Below are positions 24,707 to 33,700 of a stretch of 64,000 bases of DNA, piece after piece (the first letter of the stretch is position 1; the number at the start of each line of letters is the position of its first letter). The translations under genes were made by a program, and so were the position numbers. The notes under the pieces are model-generated. The model ran no database searches and was not told the DNA's origin. It saw only the letters and a program-made list of their open reading frames with translations. This DNA is from Candidatus Poseidonia sp. (GTDB lineage Archaea > Thermoplasmatota > Poseidoniia > Poseidoniales > Poseidoniaceae), in the NCBI GenBank assembly GCA_030829545.1, contig JAURAI010000003.1:110121-174120 (forward strand), in the 5' to 3' direction.

Positions 24707-26020
24707 TCAGAATCCTCTTGCTCCAGCGAGGGCAGTTGATAGGAGCATATCGGGCTCCCAATCCATAATGTTCACACCAAGACCACGGAGTTCACCGATC
24801 AAAACGTCGCGTTCGGTCTTCATGACTTCGTAGCCAGTCCGGTCGAGGCGCTTCGCATCAAACTCAAATTCAAGAGATGAAGGAGACAGAACCGTCACGT
24901 CAAAGTCACGCGCTCGGAAGTCACGGAGAGCATTGACGATGGTTGGGTCGTCTTCCAAGTTTGAAAGGAAAATGATGGGGCTTCCCTTGTTGATGTGAGG
25001 TAGAATCCTGTTGACAACAACCTGTAGCGGAATATTTCCACGTGCTACTGCTCCTGCTAATTTCGTGAGAATCACATAGAGTTGCTTCTTACCGGTATCT
25101 CGGTCAACGCTGACGACTTCATCACCGTAGACGATGACACCAACTGAGTCACGGCGGCCAAGGAAATACTTGGCCAATGAAGCAGCTGCTCGGGTGGAAT
25201 ACACCAAGGCATTGCGAGACACAGGCCCCGTTTCAGCGACTGCACGTGAATCAACGATGATGATGATATCCGATACAGCGTCACGTTCACGTTCGTTGAC
25301 CATGAGTTTTCCAGAGCGTGCGTAGGCAGACCAGTTAATGGCACGGAATGAATCACCTTCGAAATATTCACGAAGCGAATAAAATTCGGAACCAGGACCG
25401 GGTTGACGGATGTTGACGGCACCAGTGAAAATCTTGGGTACACGTGACTTAACGAAGGTCTCTTTGAGATCCTCCATCTTCGGGAACACAAGGAAATCAT
25501 TGTAGACATGCAATTCCTTTTCCTTATGGAACAACCCGAAGGCGTCTTGAATGCGCACGGTCACAGGACCAAGGCTGTAGAAACCACGAAGTGGGCATTC
25601 AACTGTGTATTCAATGAAGGTCTCACGTCGAGGTCCGAGTTCCATCAGGATGTAATTGGCACCTTCTTTGATGCGCATTACTTCGGGCACTCGGTCGCGA
25701 ACTTCCAAGATTTTTGGTAATGAAGATGTATTTTGCATCCTCAAGGTGACGTTGAGTTCACCATCTTCGAACATGCGGGCGCTAGAAAGTTTACGCATGG
25801 CAACAACGCTGCCAAGCGCAACACCCTCTTCGCCTGTCCATTCTTCTGCGCGACGACCACTTGCGGATACGTCTGCGTGATTTCCTACGAGTGCAGCCCA
25901 TGTAAGGAACACAAAAATAACCACGGCGATCGTCACGAGTTGGGAATTTCGAAGCGTAAGGCCGAGCATGTACATGGCAACAGCTAGGCTGCCAAGCATG
26001 GCTGACTTACGACTCCACAT
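24707..26020 (-). CDS. DUF58-domain membrane protein (VWA-like)
   Basis: A 437-residue protein. Two hydrophobic segments near the N-terminus (LAVAMYMLGLTL; LVTIAVVIFVFLTWAALVG) anchor it. A beta-rich domain follows, then the DUF58 hallmark GSEFYSLREYFEGDSFRAIN and WSAYARSGKLMVNERER (about residues 210-247), followed by a von Willebrand A-like fold with DIIIIVDSRA. AGAGGTGA precedes the ATG at 26020. In bacteria and archaea DUF58 proteins are encoded next to MoxR AAA ATPases, and the pair acts in assembly or maturation of envelope or metalloprotein complexes. Here MoxR is 28 bases upstream. Confidence 0.88.
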   Translation of the reverse strand: MWSRKSAMLGSLAVAMYMLGLTLRNSQLVTIAVVIFVFLTWAALVGNHADVSASGRRAEEWTGEEGVALGSVVAMRKLSSARMFEDGELNVTLRMQNTSSLPKILEVRDRVPEVMRIKEGANYILMELGPRRETFIEYTVECPLRGFYSLGPVTVRIQDAFGLFHKEKELHVYNDFLVFPKMEDLKETFVKSRVPKIFTGAVNIRQPGPGSEFYSLREYFEGDSFRAINWSAYARSGKLMVNERERDAVSDIIIIVDSRAVAETGPVSRNALVYSTRAAASLAKYFLGRRDSVGVIVYGDEVVSVDRDTGKKQLYVILTKLAGAVARGNIPLQVVVNRILPHINKGSPIIFLSNLEDDPTIVNALRDFRARDFDVTVLSPSSLEFEFDAKRLDRTGYEVMKTERDVLIGELRGLGVNIMDWEPDMLLSTALAGARGF

Positions 26021-26048
26021 GTTTCATTCACCTCTGTGTAGATTGTAC

Positions 26049-27176
26049 TCAAACGGTTGGTACGGGAACTTCACGCAGGATGTTTTGAATCACTTCACCG
26101 GCTTCAAGTCCTTTGATTTGATGCTCAGGCTTGAGGATAATTCGGTGGGCGATGGCCAATTCTGCGATTGCTTTGACATCGTCAGGCGTCACGAAGTCGC
26201 GTCCGCGAAGAGCGGCAGCGGCACGTGAGGTCTTGAGCAAAGCTTGGGAACCACGAGGGGATGAACCGACAAGAACACGTGGATCTTCACGGGTTCGAGA
26301 GACGACTTCAACCATGTACATGCGCAGAGCAGGGTCGACGTAAACGTCTTCACAGGCTTGCTGCATAGCGATAACACGGGATGGGTCGGTAATGACATCA
26401 ACATCGACTGCATCCTTACCACGGTTGATACGTCGTGCGAGGATTTCGTCCTCATCAGCACGGTCTGGGTATCCGACGGACATCTTGAACATGAAACGGT
26501 CAAGTTGTGCTTCCGGAAGTGGGTAGGTACCTTCTTGCTCGACGGGGTTTTGAGTGGCCATAACAATAAATGGGGCTGGCAACTTGTGTGTTACCGTACC
26601 AATGGTCACTTGCTTCTCTTGCATAGCCTCAAGCAAAGCTGCTTGGGTCTTAGGAGGAGCACGGTTAATCTCGTCAGCGAGAAGAAGGTTGCAGAACAAT
26701 GGACCAGGCTTGAAGGTAAATTCACCCTTCTTAGCGTCGTAGATGTTCGTACCAGTGATGTCCGCAGGGAGCAAGTCAGGCGTGAATTGAACACGCTTGA
26801 AATCACAACCAAGGGCATCGGCAAAGGTGTTGGTCATCAACGTCTTTGCCAATCCTGGATAATCTTCGAAGAGAAGGTTACCGTTTGACAGAATGTTGAT
26901 CAACACATTGTCAATAACGTGTGACTTACCAATAATGACCTTTTGGACTTCGGCTGCGATTGCTGCTGCAATCGCACCGACGGCCTTGAGGCGTTCTCGG
27001 ACTTCTGGGGTACTCTGGTGCTTCGGCTGGGCCGGAGCGGCCGGCGCTGCAGGTGCAACAGGTGCGGCGGGTGCTGCAGGTGCCATGGGGATGGCAGGTG
27101 CGGGCTGTGCCACAGGTGCTGCTGGCGCTGCAGGTGCTGGCGCGGGCGGGGCTGCTGGGGGTGCTGGGGGTTGCAT
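26049..27176 (-). CDS. MoxR-family AAA+ ATPase with Ala/Pro-rich N-terminus
   Basis: A 375-residue AAA+ chaperone-like ATPase. Residues 2-50 are almost only Ala and Pro. The ATPase core has LLFEDYPGLAKTLMTNTFAD (degenerate-looking Walker A: YPGLAKT, as in many MoxR proteins), LLLADEINRAPPKTQAALLE (Walker B), MATQNPVEQEGTYPLPEAQL (sensor 1) and SPRGSQALLKTSRAAA (sensor 2 arginine). AAGGAGGA lies six bases before the ATG at 27176, inside the DUF4350 gene's 3' end, which fixes the start. The proline-rich tail may tether it to the membrane partners in the operon (inference). Confidence 0.93.
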   Translation of the reverse strand: MQPPAPPAAPPAPAPAAPAAPVAQPAPAIPMAPAAPAAPVAPAAPAAPAQPKHQSTPEVRERLKAVGAIAAAIAAEVQKVIIGKSHVIDNVLINILSNGNLLFEDYPGLAKTLMTNTFADALGCDFKRVQFTPDLLPADITGTNIYDAKKGEFTFKPGPLFCNLLLADEINRAPPKTQAALLEAMQEKQVTIGTVTHKLPAPFIVMATQNPVEQEGTYPLPEAQLDRFMFKMSVGYPDRADEDEILARRINRGKDAVDVDVITDPSRVIAMQQACEDVYVDPALRMYMVEVVSRTREDPRVLVGSSPRGSQALLKTSRAAAALRGRDFVTPDDVKAIAELAIAHRIILKPEHQIKGLEAGEVIQNILREVPVPTV

Positions 27177-27193
27177 GTCTATTCCTCCTTGTT

Positions 27194-28771
27194 TCAATTA
27201 CCCCAACGACGTATGTGCGGGATCAATTCCCTTAATTCATCGTTGGAGAAAGCACGGTTTGAACTCACAAGTTCAACCAATCTGGGTTCCCGCACCATTT
27301 GCATTATTTCGGCGGGTGATTTGCGGGCGAATTCATCGCGCGTCAAATCGTTGAAGTTGCGAACCTTTGACAAAAATGCGTCTCGGGTTCGCCGTTGATA
27401 TTGGGAAGGGTCAACTTTCGATGGCCGTTCCCGGAATCGCGTCAAGTCGAAGACGTGACGCCAATTTTCTTTCTCTGGAACCACCATGATAGCGATGGCC
27501 AAGAGGGCAAAGAGATTCAGGATGATAAGCCACTTCAGGACGCCATCGCTGGTGAGGAGCACAATGGCTCCCATGGCTTCGGTAAAGGGCATGGAGAGAG
27601 CGCTTGAGATGTGACGGCTTTCGTCAAACACAAGGTTGAAGTTTGAGGAGAAACGAGTAATTTGAGTTGAGAGTTCGGTGTTTTCAAATTCCATCATGTC
27701 TTCTATGAGTGCAGTGAAATAGAGCGAATTTCCGTACCAGGTCGTATCGCCGAGTCCTTTGTTGAGGCCTTCTGAGTCAGTGTCCCAGCACATGTGGGCG
27801 TGTTGGACATAAAGCGGGGAATCGCATTGTTGTTTTCCAGTTTCTTCAGCAGTGTCTTGGTCCCAAAGGTGATTGGCGAGGACAGAGTGGTCAGATACGA
27901 ATACGATGCTACCTGTCGCTGAAAGTTCGCCGTACCCTCCACCTGATGAAGGAGAGCGTTGGTCGAGAACCGTTTGGCCGGGATAGTCGATACGAATGAT
28001 GAGCCCGGTTTCACCTTCACCCAACGTTGGGTTTGAATCACCACGACCCAGATCAATTTCGGCTGAGGTCGAAGCGTGTGCAAGAACGCTCACCGTACGC
28101 CCGGTGTCTGCTTGTTCGTCAAGTACTTGGATTGCGGTGGGGCGGTGGAAGAGAACTGGCATTCGGCAGTCGTCTACTTCACGGCTGTCAACATCCTCTT
28201 TTTGGCATGGTATTGCCTTTTCATCACCCATGGCCGTTACATCTTGCGAAACGCTTGCAACAGACCAGATTTTCTTGGTATCGGGTGAAACACGCTCGCC
28301 ATTGTCCGTAGTAACTTCGTAATATCGGCCGGTGTTGATGTCGTCACGAATGGGTGCGTCAAAGTATTTGACGCCAAATTCCTCAGCAACCAATTGTGCA
28401 TTGGTGGAGTTAGAGGCGAGGATGACCTTGCCTGCGCGTTCGGTGACGAAGTTGTGAATCGCTGCAGCTTCTGCAGCATCGAACGGCTTTTCTGGTGCTG
28501 CGATCACAAGTAGAGTGCGGTGAGGGTCTTGCCAGTCATTGACCAACATCGGTGTTGACATGGTGTTGGCAACATTGTAATCTTCCAAATCAGCACGCAT
28601 GGTGGTGAGTTGCTGTTCGGAATAATCATCCTCGTTTTGGTATGGGGAGAAGACGGTTGTTTTCCCAGAGGAAACAATGGCGATGACGGCAGTTGAAATA
28701 ACGACTGAAACGAGAAGACCCACCATGAGCCATGCTTCAAGGCTCAGTCCTGTTCGTTCTGCTTCTGCCAC
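27194..28771 (-). CDS. DUF4350-like membrane protein, first gene of the MoxR operon
   Basis: A 525-residue protein starting at a GTG (28771) with TGGAGAT about eight bases upstream; the sequence then reads VAEAERTGLSLEAWLMVGLL. A first helix (residues ~13-38) is followed by SSGKTTVFSPYQNEDDYSEQ, then a soluble domain with LLVIAAPEKPFDAAEAAAIH and GKVILASNSTNAQ, the pattern of the DUF4350/glutamine-amidotransferase-like domain. A second helix lies near residues 425-450 (LLTSDGVLKWLIILNLFAL), followed by a basic cytoplasmic tail. This arrangement is typical of DUF4350 proteins that accompany MoxR and DUF58. Upstream GTG/TTG starts are possible but lack a ribosome site. Confidence 0.7.
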   Translation of the reverse strand: MAEAERTGLSLEAWLMVGLLVSVVISTAVIAIVSSGKTTVFSPYQNEDDYSEQQLTTMRADLEDYNVANTMSTPMLVNDWQDPHRTLLVIAAPEKPFDAAEAAAIHNFVTERAGKVILASNSTNAQLVAEEFGVKYFDAPIRDDINTGRYYEVTTDNGERVSPDTKKIWSVASVSQDVTAMGDEKAIPCQKEDVDSREVDDCRMPVLFHRPTAIQVLDEQADTGRTVSVLAHASTSAEIDLGRGDSNPTLGEGETGLIIRIDYPGQTVLDQRSPSSGGGYGELSATGSIVFVSDHSVLANHLWDQDTAEETGKQQCDSPLYVQHAHMCWDTDSEGLNKGLGDTTWYGNSLYFTALIEDMMEFENTELSTQITRFSSNFNLVFDESRHISSALSMPFTEAMGAIVLLTSDGVLKWLIILNLFALLAIAIMVVPEKENWRHVFDLTRFRERPSKVDPSQYQRRTRDAFLSKVRNFNDLTRDEFARKSPAEIMQMVREPRLVELVSSNRAFSNDELRELIPHIRRWGN

Positions 28772-28904
28772 AATTATATCTCCAAACTGACGCAACACGC
28801 CACATGTACAGGCTTCGGAGATTCGTACCACTCATAATGGTTGCTCTGAAATGATTAGGAGCATTTGTTGCTTTCTGACTGCTTGATGGAATGGATGCTT
28901 TGGT

Positions 28905-28929
28905 AAAAAACGGCCCATCGTGCAAAAAA
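28905..28929 (-). terminator. Oligo-T tracts, candidate terminator for the molybdenum hydroxylase operon
   Basis: Two runs of six T on the minus strand (28924-28929 and 28905-28910) lie 27-50 bases after the last gene of the operon. Archaeal polymerase often stops at such T-runs without a hairpin. The gap 28772-28955 otherwise holds the upstream region of the DUF4350 operon; no further gene was found in it. Confidence 0.4.
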
Positions 28930-28955
28930 TTACACATTTTTCCAGTCAGAGACTC

Positions 28956-29912
28956 TCATTGAAATCTTTGTTTTCGGTTTGAAATAAAGAGAAATGAAAT
29001 GAATAGGGCGAGTATTGTTTCATTGACCGAGGCCCATGGTAATGATGTCGATTCCGCACTGCCATCCGAGGTGGTGTCGTCATCGTCATCATCCCGAACA
29101 TCCTGTTCGACCTCGGGGGCGACCACTTGGACGTTGGTGGCGGTAGAACGGGTCGTATCGTCTCCTTCGGAGGTGACCGCAAGCGAAACTTCGCACTGTC
29201 GCTCCTGATGACTGCTGCTGGCTTCAAGGCGAAGTGTGAAGGACTCAGCGTTCGAATTATCGTCATTTGTCACACCCACAACTTTGTTTTCAAGTTGCTC
29301 AAGACCAACCACCGAAAGGTGGGGGCAACTGCGAATGGTTGCTTCTGCAATCGTGATTGCATCCTGAGTATTGCCTAAATTACTCACTTCGATTGAGAAC
29401 TCAACCCACGAGCCTGAAAACAATGTGTCTTGAGGCGGCACAATGGAGGGCATTAGTCTGTATTTTCGGGGAACGGTGATGTCAGCCTCGATTTCTTGGT
29501 TGCCAACGGATGTTTCACCAATGCTCTCTTCCGCGGTGAGGGTCAATGGTAGCGAAGAACTTGGCGAAAAAGCTCTGACCTCTTTGTCTGAAACGCCGCT
29601 GATGAGAATGGTGAAGGAATCATTTGTATTTGCTGCGACCGTGATGGATTCGGGCCCATCGAAAGCAAAGGGTCCATCTTCATCAAAATCATAATTCAAG
29701 GCGAGGTTGAGTTCATTGGATCGTTCATTGTTGACAAAAACAACGAGTTCACCTTCAACATCCCAATCGTCTTCCAATTCAACAATATATTTTGGGTCGA
29801 CGTCAGTAATCCATCCAAGTTCCCATGATGGAGGTTGCAATTCTTGGGCTTGAGCACAAGGAAGAAGGAGGGAGAAGAGAAATACACCCAAAAGAACAGA
29901 AAAGGCTCTCAT
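28956..29912 (-). CDS. Secreted beta-domain protein linked to the molybdenum hydroxylase operon
   Basis: A 318-residue protein with a signal peptide (AFSVLLGVFLFSLLLPCAQA) and a C-terminal helix (VNETILALFISFLFI) ending in NRKQRFQ. The body has two beta-sandwich-like halves: VEGELVVFVNNERSNELNLA, and WVEFSIEVSNLGNTQDAITI, which resembles NPCBM-associated/CARDB repeats. An acidic DDDDDD stretch precedes the membrane helix. GGTGAA lies about seven bases before the ATG at 29912, and an in-frame GTG at 29921 overlaps the stop of the FAD-subunit gene, so translation is coupled. No enzyme motif is seen; the association with the hydroxylase may be only positional. Confidence 0.7.
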   Translation of the reverse strand: MRAFSVLLGVFLFSLLLPCAQAQELQPPSWELGWITDVDPKYIVELEDDWDVEGELVVFVNNERSNELNLALNYDFDEDGPFAFDGPESITVAANTNDSFTILISGVSDKEVRAFSPSSSLPLTLTAEESIGETSVGNQEIEADITVPRKYRLMPSIVPPQDTLFSGSWVEFSIEVSNLGNTQDAITIAEATIRSCPHLSVVGLEQLENKVVGVTNDDNSNAESFTLRLEASSSHQERQCEVSLAVTSEGDDTTRSTATNVQVVAPEVEQDVRDDDDDDTTSDGSAESTSLPWASVNETILALFISFLFISNRKQRFQ

Positions 29913-29917
29913 GGCAT

Positions 29918-30895
29918 TCACCGTTCACCGAAGAGCCCCTGCAGCGCTCGCTTGGTCAGAGTTTTCACCATATTCCGTCGGTAGCGCGGTGGCAAGGCCG
30001 TGTTATTGACGGGTTTGACGGCTTTTTGTATCGCTTTTGAGAGGGCTAAAACATCCAATTCCGAACTGCTTGGGGCCATGTGTTCTCCAACTACATCGGC
30101 ATGCAAACGCGGAATGGATTCAAGCGCGGTGCTTGCAATCGTGAGTGAATCCATTTGACCGGGCACCCATGACGCCGCAATGCCTGCCTCTGGGAAATCC
30201 CACGAATCACGAACTCTGAGTTTTTGGTAGCAACCTTCGCGTTCCATCACGTTGTCTGGAAGCACCACCTTGAGAAGGAATTCCCCTGGCTTCAAGACGT
30301 TTTTCTTCATCCCATCAAGTTGATAGAATTCTTGAAGCGGAAGCGTACGCTCACCATCAGGTCCAATCAATACGACCGAGGCGCCAAGCACCATGAAGTT
30401 CGGCGCCATGTCCCCTTGGTAGGTTGCCACGCAGAGTGTGTTTTGATTGGGTATCACTCGACAGTCTGCACCAGTTCCACAATCTGCCTTGTGGCACCAA
30501 TCAATGGAACGCCGCCAGTCCTCGCCTTGGTTGTACCAGAAACAACGAGTATCAAGGCAGAGGTTGCCTCCAACGGTTGCACTTTTACGAATCAATGAAG
30601 AAGCAACTTTGCCCGCAGCCTCGACCAAAAGTGGATGAACACCGTTAGCGCTTGTCAGCGAAGCAAGAGGCACCATGCATCCGATTTCACCTGTTGAAAG
30701 CGAGTGTGCATCAGCAATCGCTGCAAGAGAAATGACGTGAGGTTTCGGGTTGATGTGCCACTTGTAATTTGGCAGGACATCCGTCCCACCTGCGACCCAA
30801 TCAAAGGCTTCATCCTTGCCGAGCAAGCTGGCGGCAAGACTCACTGCCTCCTCAACAGATTGTGGATGGTGAAGGGTAAAGGGTGGCATCAACAT
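29918..30895 (-). CDS. Molybdenum hydroxylase FAD subunit with [4Fe-4S] loop (HcrB-like)
   Basis: A 325-residue CoxM/HcrB-family flavoprotein. VAGGTDVLPNYK and SATVGGNLCLDTRCFWYNQG bind FAD. Between residues ~113 and 155 sit six cysteines (C113, C118, C134, C139, C145, C155) in an insert with the same layout as the extra [4Fe-4S] loop of 4-hydroxybenzoyl-CoA reductase beta subunits (NLCLDTRC...YNQ...C...CHV...C). Plain xanthine dehydrogenase and CO dehydrogenase FAD subunits lack it. The ATG at 30895 overlaps the stop of the large-subunit gene (TGATG). It would pass electrons between FAD and the iron-sulfur subunit. The substrate of this complex is not known. Confidence 0.88.
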   Translation of the reverse strand: MLMPPFTLHHPQSVEEAVSLAASLLGKDEAFDWVAGGTDVLPNYKWHINPKPHVISLAAIADAHSLSTGEIGCMVPLASLTSANGVHPLLVEAAGKVASSLIRKSATVGGNLCLDTRCFWYNQGEDWRRSIDWCHKADCGTGADCRVIPNQNTLCVATYQGDMAPNFMVLGASVVLIGPDGERTLPLQEFYQLDGMKKNVLKPGEFLLKVVLPDNVMEREGCYQKLRVRDSWDFPEAGIAASWVPGQMDSLTIASTALESIPRLHADVVGEHMAPSSSELDVLALSKAIQKAVKPVNNTALPPRYRRNMVKTLTKRALQGLFGER

Positions 30896-33696
30896 CAAGC
30901 ATCATCCTCCATGTGACGTTGTTCTTTCTTGAGCCAGGCTCGCCCTGCGAAACCGAGTTCAGCCAGTTGTTCCGGTAGCGGCTCGTCGGCTTCTCTCCAA
31001 CCTTCAAGTTGCTCCGAGAGAGGACGATTGGGGTCGAATCCAAAGAGCACGCCGTTGACATAAGCAGAGGTGTCTTCGCTACGCTGCCGCAATCGGTCAC
31101 GCTCTTTGTGCTCGGCAGCCCGTTGCATCAATGGAGCCTGCAGTGGGCCGTGTTGGAGACGCGGAGGACTCAAGTCCAATTCATCCTCAAGTCCGTGGGC
31201 CTTCATGTGCTTTTGAATGCCGTTGTACACGACATCGGGTGTAAGCGGGAGGTCGCGCAACCGAACGCCAATGGCATCGTAAACAGCGTTGACGACTGCA
31301 GGTAAGATCGGTAAAAGTGGTCCTTCACCGGCTTCTTTAGCCCCAAATGGCCCTTCAGGGTCACTTGACTCTACGATAATCGGTTCTACGTGTGGCATTT
31401 CGTGAACGGAGGGAATCTTATATTCGAGCAAATTTGCATTTTGCAAATGACCTGTCCTTCCGTAGACCATCTTCTCTGACAGAACCTGGCCCAATCCCAT
31501 ATGGCACGAGCCGATGATTTGGCCTTTCACTGCCAACGGGTTGAGGGCTTTACCGCAATCGTGAGCAGCCCAGACATTGGTACACTTCACCAAACCAGTT
31601 TCAACATCGACATCAACTTCTGCAACATAGGCGGAAAACGAGTAGGCGGGAGCAAGACCTGCGGCTGCTCCTTTGTGAACGCCTCCCATTGGAGGTGAGC
31701 GATACGCCCCCCGAGCAATGAGTGCTCCCTTGTCTGCCTGAGCTTTGTGAAGCGCTTCAAGATACGATACACTGACCGCAGGGTCGTGTTTGTAGTAGAT
31801 TCGACGATCGTTGAGAACCAACACATTCGGGTGGTAACCCAGCATTTCCCAAGCGGCTTTGAGCAATTGGTCACGGATACCAATCGCGGCACGGATGGCT
31901 GCATTAGCATTCATGAAGGTCACGCGGCTCGAGTACGAGCCAAGGTCAACGGGACTTGTATCGCTCTCGTGAGAGCGGACGTGGATCATTTCGATGGGTA
32001 AGGCCAGTACTTCCGCTACGACCTGAGCAACGGCAGTGGTGGAACCCTGCCCAATGTCGGCCGCACCGGTATGGACCGTTACACCACCATCCATGTCAAC
32101 TTGAATGTGCACGGTGGCGTGCGGGAAGTTCTTGGGGTCCCAATGAATTGGCAGGCCAGAACCTGAAATGAAGAAACCACAACCGATACCAATGCCTTTA
32201 CCAAGCGGCATTTGACGGAATTTGCCATCCCATTCGGAGCCTTCCCTCACTCGTTCAAGGGCTTCACGCATTCCGTTTGAAGTGATACGGAAACCACTGA
32301 TGGTTCTGCTGTGAGGCGGGAGCAAGTTGGCGAGACGCAAGTCAATTGGGTCAACCTCCATGCTTTCGGCCATCTCGTCAAGACCGACCTCAACAGCGCA
32401 TCGGGTATTCACCGCACCATGACCACGCATGGCTCCAGAGGCGGGTTTGTTGGTCCAAACTCTGGCACCTGTATAGTGGAATGAGCCCAATTCATAGGGA
32501 GCGGTCGCAAGAACACCGTTGTAGTATGAAGTAACGTGTCCGAATGATGCGAAGCCACCTCCGTCGATGAGGGCATCAATATCAAAACTTGAGATACGCC
32601 CCTCGTCATCTGCCGTCATCTTGACATCAATATGGCTCGGATGGCGTCCTCGATTGATCCAATACACTTCTTCACGGTCAAAGGTGATACGAACCGGGCG
32701 CCCTGATTTTCGAGCCAGGATTGCTGCGCACATTTCATGCGGGAACGGGTCAGACTTTCCTCCAAAACCGCCACCTACGAAGGTACGTACAACGTTGATT
32801 TGGTGCATTGGGACATCAAGAACCGTTGAAAGTGCCCGATGCGTGTAGTGAGGTACTTGTTGCGGCGTGTAGAGTTGCAAGCGACCGTTTGGGTCCCAAT
32901 GAGCGACCACTGCATGTGGTTCTGTGAATCCGTGATGAACTCCGGACATGGTCCATGAGCCGTGGGAGGAAGCGTGGGGGGAGTCGACGAGGGAGCGGTC
33001 CCCAAATTCTTGGAAAACACGCTTTTGGACATTGGTTCGGGCAAGATGATATTTGCCTCGCCAATGAATGGGTTCATCGTGGTCTTCGAGCCCTTTTTTT
33101 GGGTCAAAGACGGGTTCAAGCATTTCCCATTCAATGTCAAAAAGAGAGAGTGCATGGACGGCAGTGGCCTCGTCAATGGCAGCGACACAGGCAACCAAAT
33201 CTCCAACGTGTCGCACCTTGTCTACAGCCATGGCATGTTCGTCTTTCGTAACTGGGAGCACACCGAAACGGTTCGGCGCGTCTTGACCCGTGGCAACGGC
33301 AAGCACTCCGGGCAATGCCTCAACACGCGTTGTGTCAATTGACTTTATTCGGGCGTAGTGATGTGGTGACCGCAAAATTTTCCCGATGATTTCCCCTGAC
33401 AATCGTACGTCATCGCCGTACCATGCTTGTCCGGTTACTTTTGCGTTTGAATCAACCAGTGGCATGGATTTACCAACCGTCGTCCCCGTACGGTCACGGT
33501 CGTGAATGTGGTCACCAGCAGGCTTTGGTTCGCGACCGCCGACTGTTTCTGGAATGAAATCCAAATCCCGGGGCCGCATCACTGGGTCTGAACCTCCTGA
33601 CCCTGGTGGTGGGAATCGTTGCTTCCCTGCCACACGCTTGCCGTCGCGCCGCGTTTCCGAGCCCTTGGATCCGGGTTGCTGGCGGTAGGTTCCCAT
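30895..33696 (-). CDS. Molybdenum hydroxylase large (molybdopterin-binding) subunit
   Basis: A 933-residue xanthine dehydrogenase-family catalytic subunit. An unusual ~65-residue basic, Gly/Pro-rich N-terminus precedes the canonical DSNAKVTGQAWYGDDVRLSG start. Cofactor motifs are VVRTFVGGGFGGKSDPFPHE, KPASGAMRGHGAVNTRCAVE, HTGAADIGQGSTTAVAQVVA and, near the end, GPFGAKEAGEGPLLPILPAV, where Glu of AGEG is the expected catalytic base. Start 33696 is four bases after the small-subunit stop; an ATG at 33711 is also possible. Family members include 4-hydroxybenzoyl-CoA reductase, xanthine and aldehyde oxidases, CO dehydrogenase; the FAD subunit's loop favours the HCR-type group. The CO dehydrogenase active-site AYRCSFR loop is not seen. 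Confidence 0.9.
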   Translation of the reverse strand: MGTYRQQPGSKGSETRRDGKRVAGKQRFPPPGSGGSDPVMRPRDLDFIPETVGGREPKPAGDHIHDRDRTGTTVGKSMPLVDSNAKVTGQAWYGDDVRLSGEIIGKILRSPHHYARIKSIDTTRVEALPGVLAVATGQDAPNRFGVLPVTKDEHAMAVDKVRHVGDLVACVAAIDEATAVHALSLFDIEWEMLEPVFDPKKGLEDHDEPIHWRGKYHLARTNVQKRVFQEFGDRSLVDSPHASSHGSWTMSGVHHGFTEPHAVVAHWDPNGRLQLYTPQQVPHYTHRALSTVLDVPMHQINVVRTFVGGGFGGKSDPFPHEMCAAILARKSGRPVRITFDREEVYWINRGRHPSHIDVKMTADDEGRISSFDIDALIDGGGFASFGHVTSYYNGVLATAPYELGSFHYTGARVWTNKPASGAMRGHGAVNTRCAVEVGLDEMAESMEVDPIDLRLANLLPPHSRTISGFRITSNGMREALERVREGSEWDGKFRQMPLGKGIGIGCGFFISGSGLPIHWDPKNFPHATVHIQVDMDGGVTVHTGAADIGQGSTTAVAQVVAEVLALPIEMIHVRSHESDTSPVDLGSYSSRVTFMNANAAIRAAIGIRDQLLKAAWEMLGYHPNVLVLNDRRIYYKHDPAVSVSYLEALHKAQADKGALIARGAYRSPPMGGVHKGAAAGLAPAYSFSAYVAEVDVDVETGLVKCTNVWAAHDCGKALNPLAVKGQIIGSCHMGLGQVLSEKMVYGRTGHLQNANLLEYKIPSVHEMPHVEPIIVESSDPEGPFGAKEAGEGPLLPILPAVVNAVYDAIGVRLRDLPLTPDVVYNGIQKHMKAHGLEDELDLSPPRLQHGPLQAPLMQRAAEHKERDRLRQRSEDTSAYVNGVLFGFDPNRPLSEQLEGWREADEPLPEQLAELGFAGRAWLKKEQRHMEDDA

Positions 33697-33700
33697 GGTA

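Noticed and set aside
26900..27200. Long plus-strand open frames rich in Ala, Gly and Cys opposite the start of the MoxR gene
   Set aside because: They are the antisense of the MoxR Ala/Pro-rich tail and reflect its biased codons, not a separate gene.
30895..33696. CO dehydrogenase (coxL) assignment for the large subunit
   Set aside because: The AYRCSFR active-site loop of form I CO dehydrogenase is not present, and the FAD partner has the 4-hydroxybenzoyl-CoA reductase-type cysteine loop.
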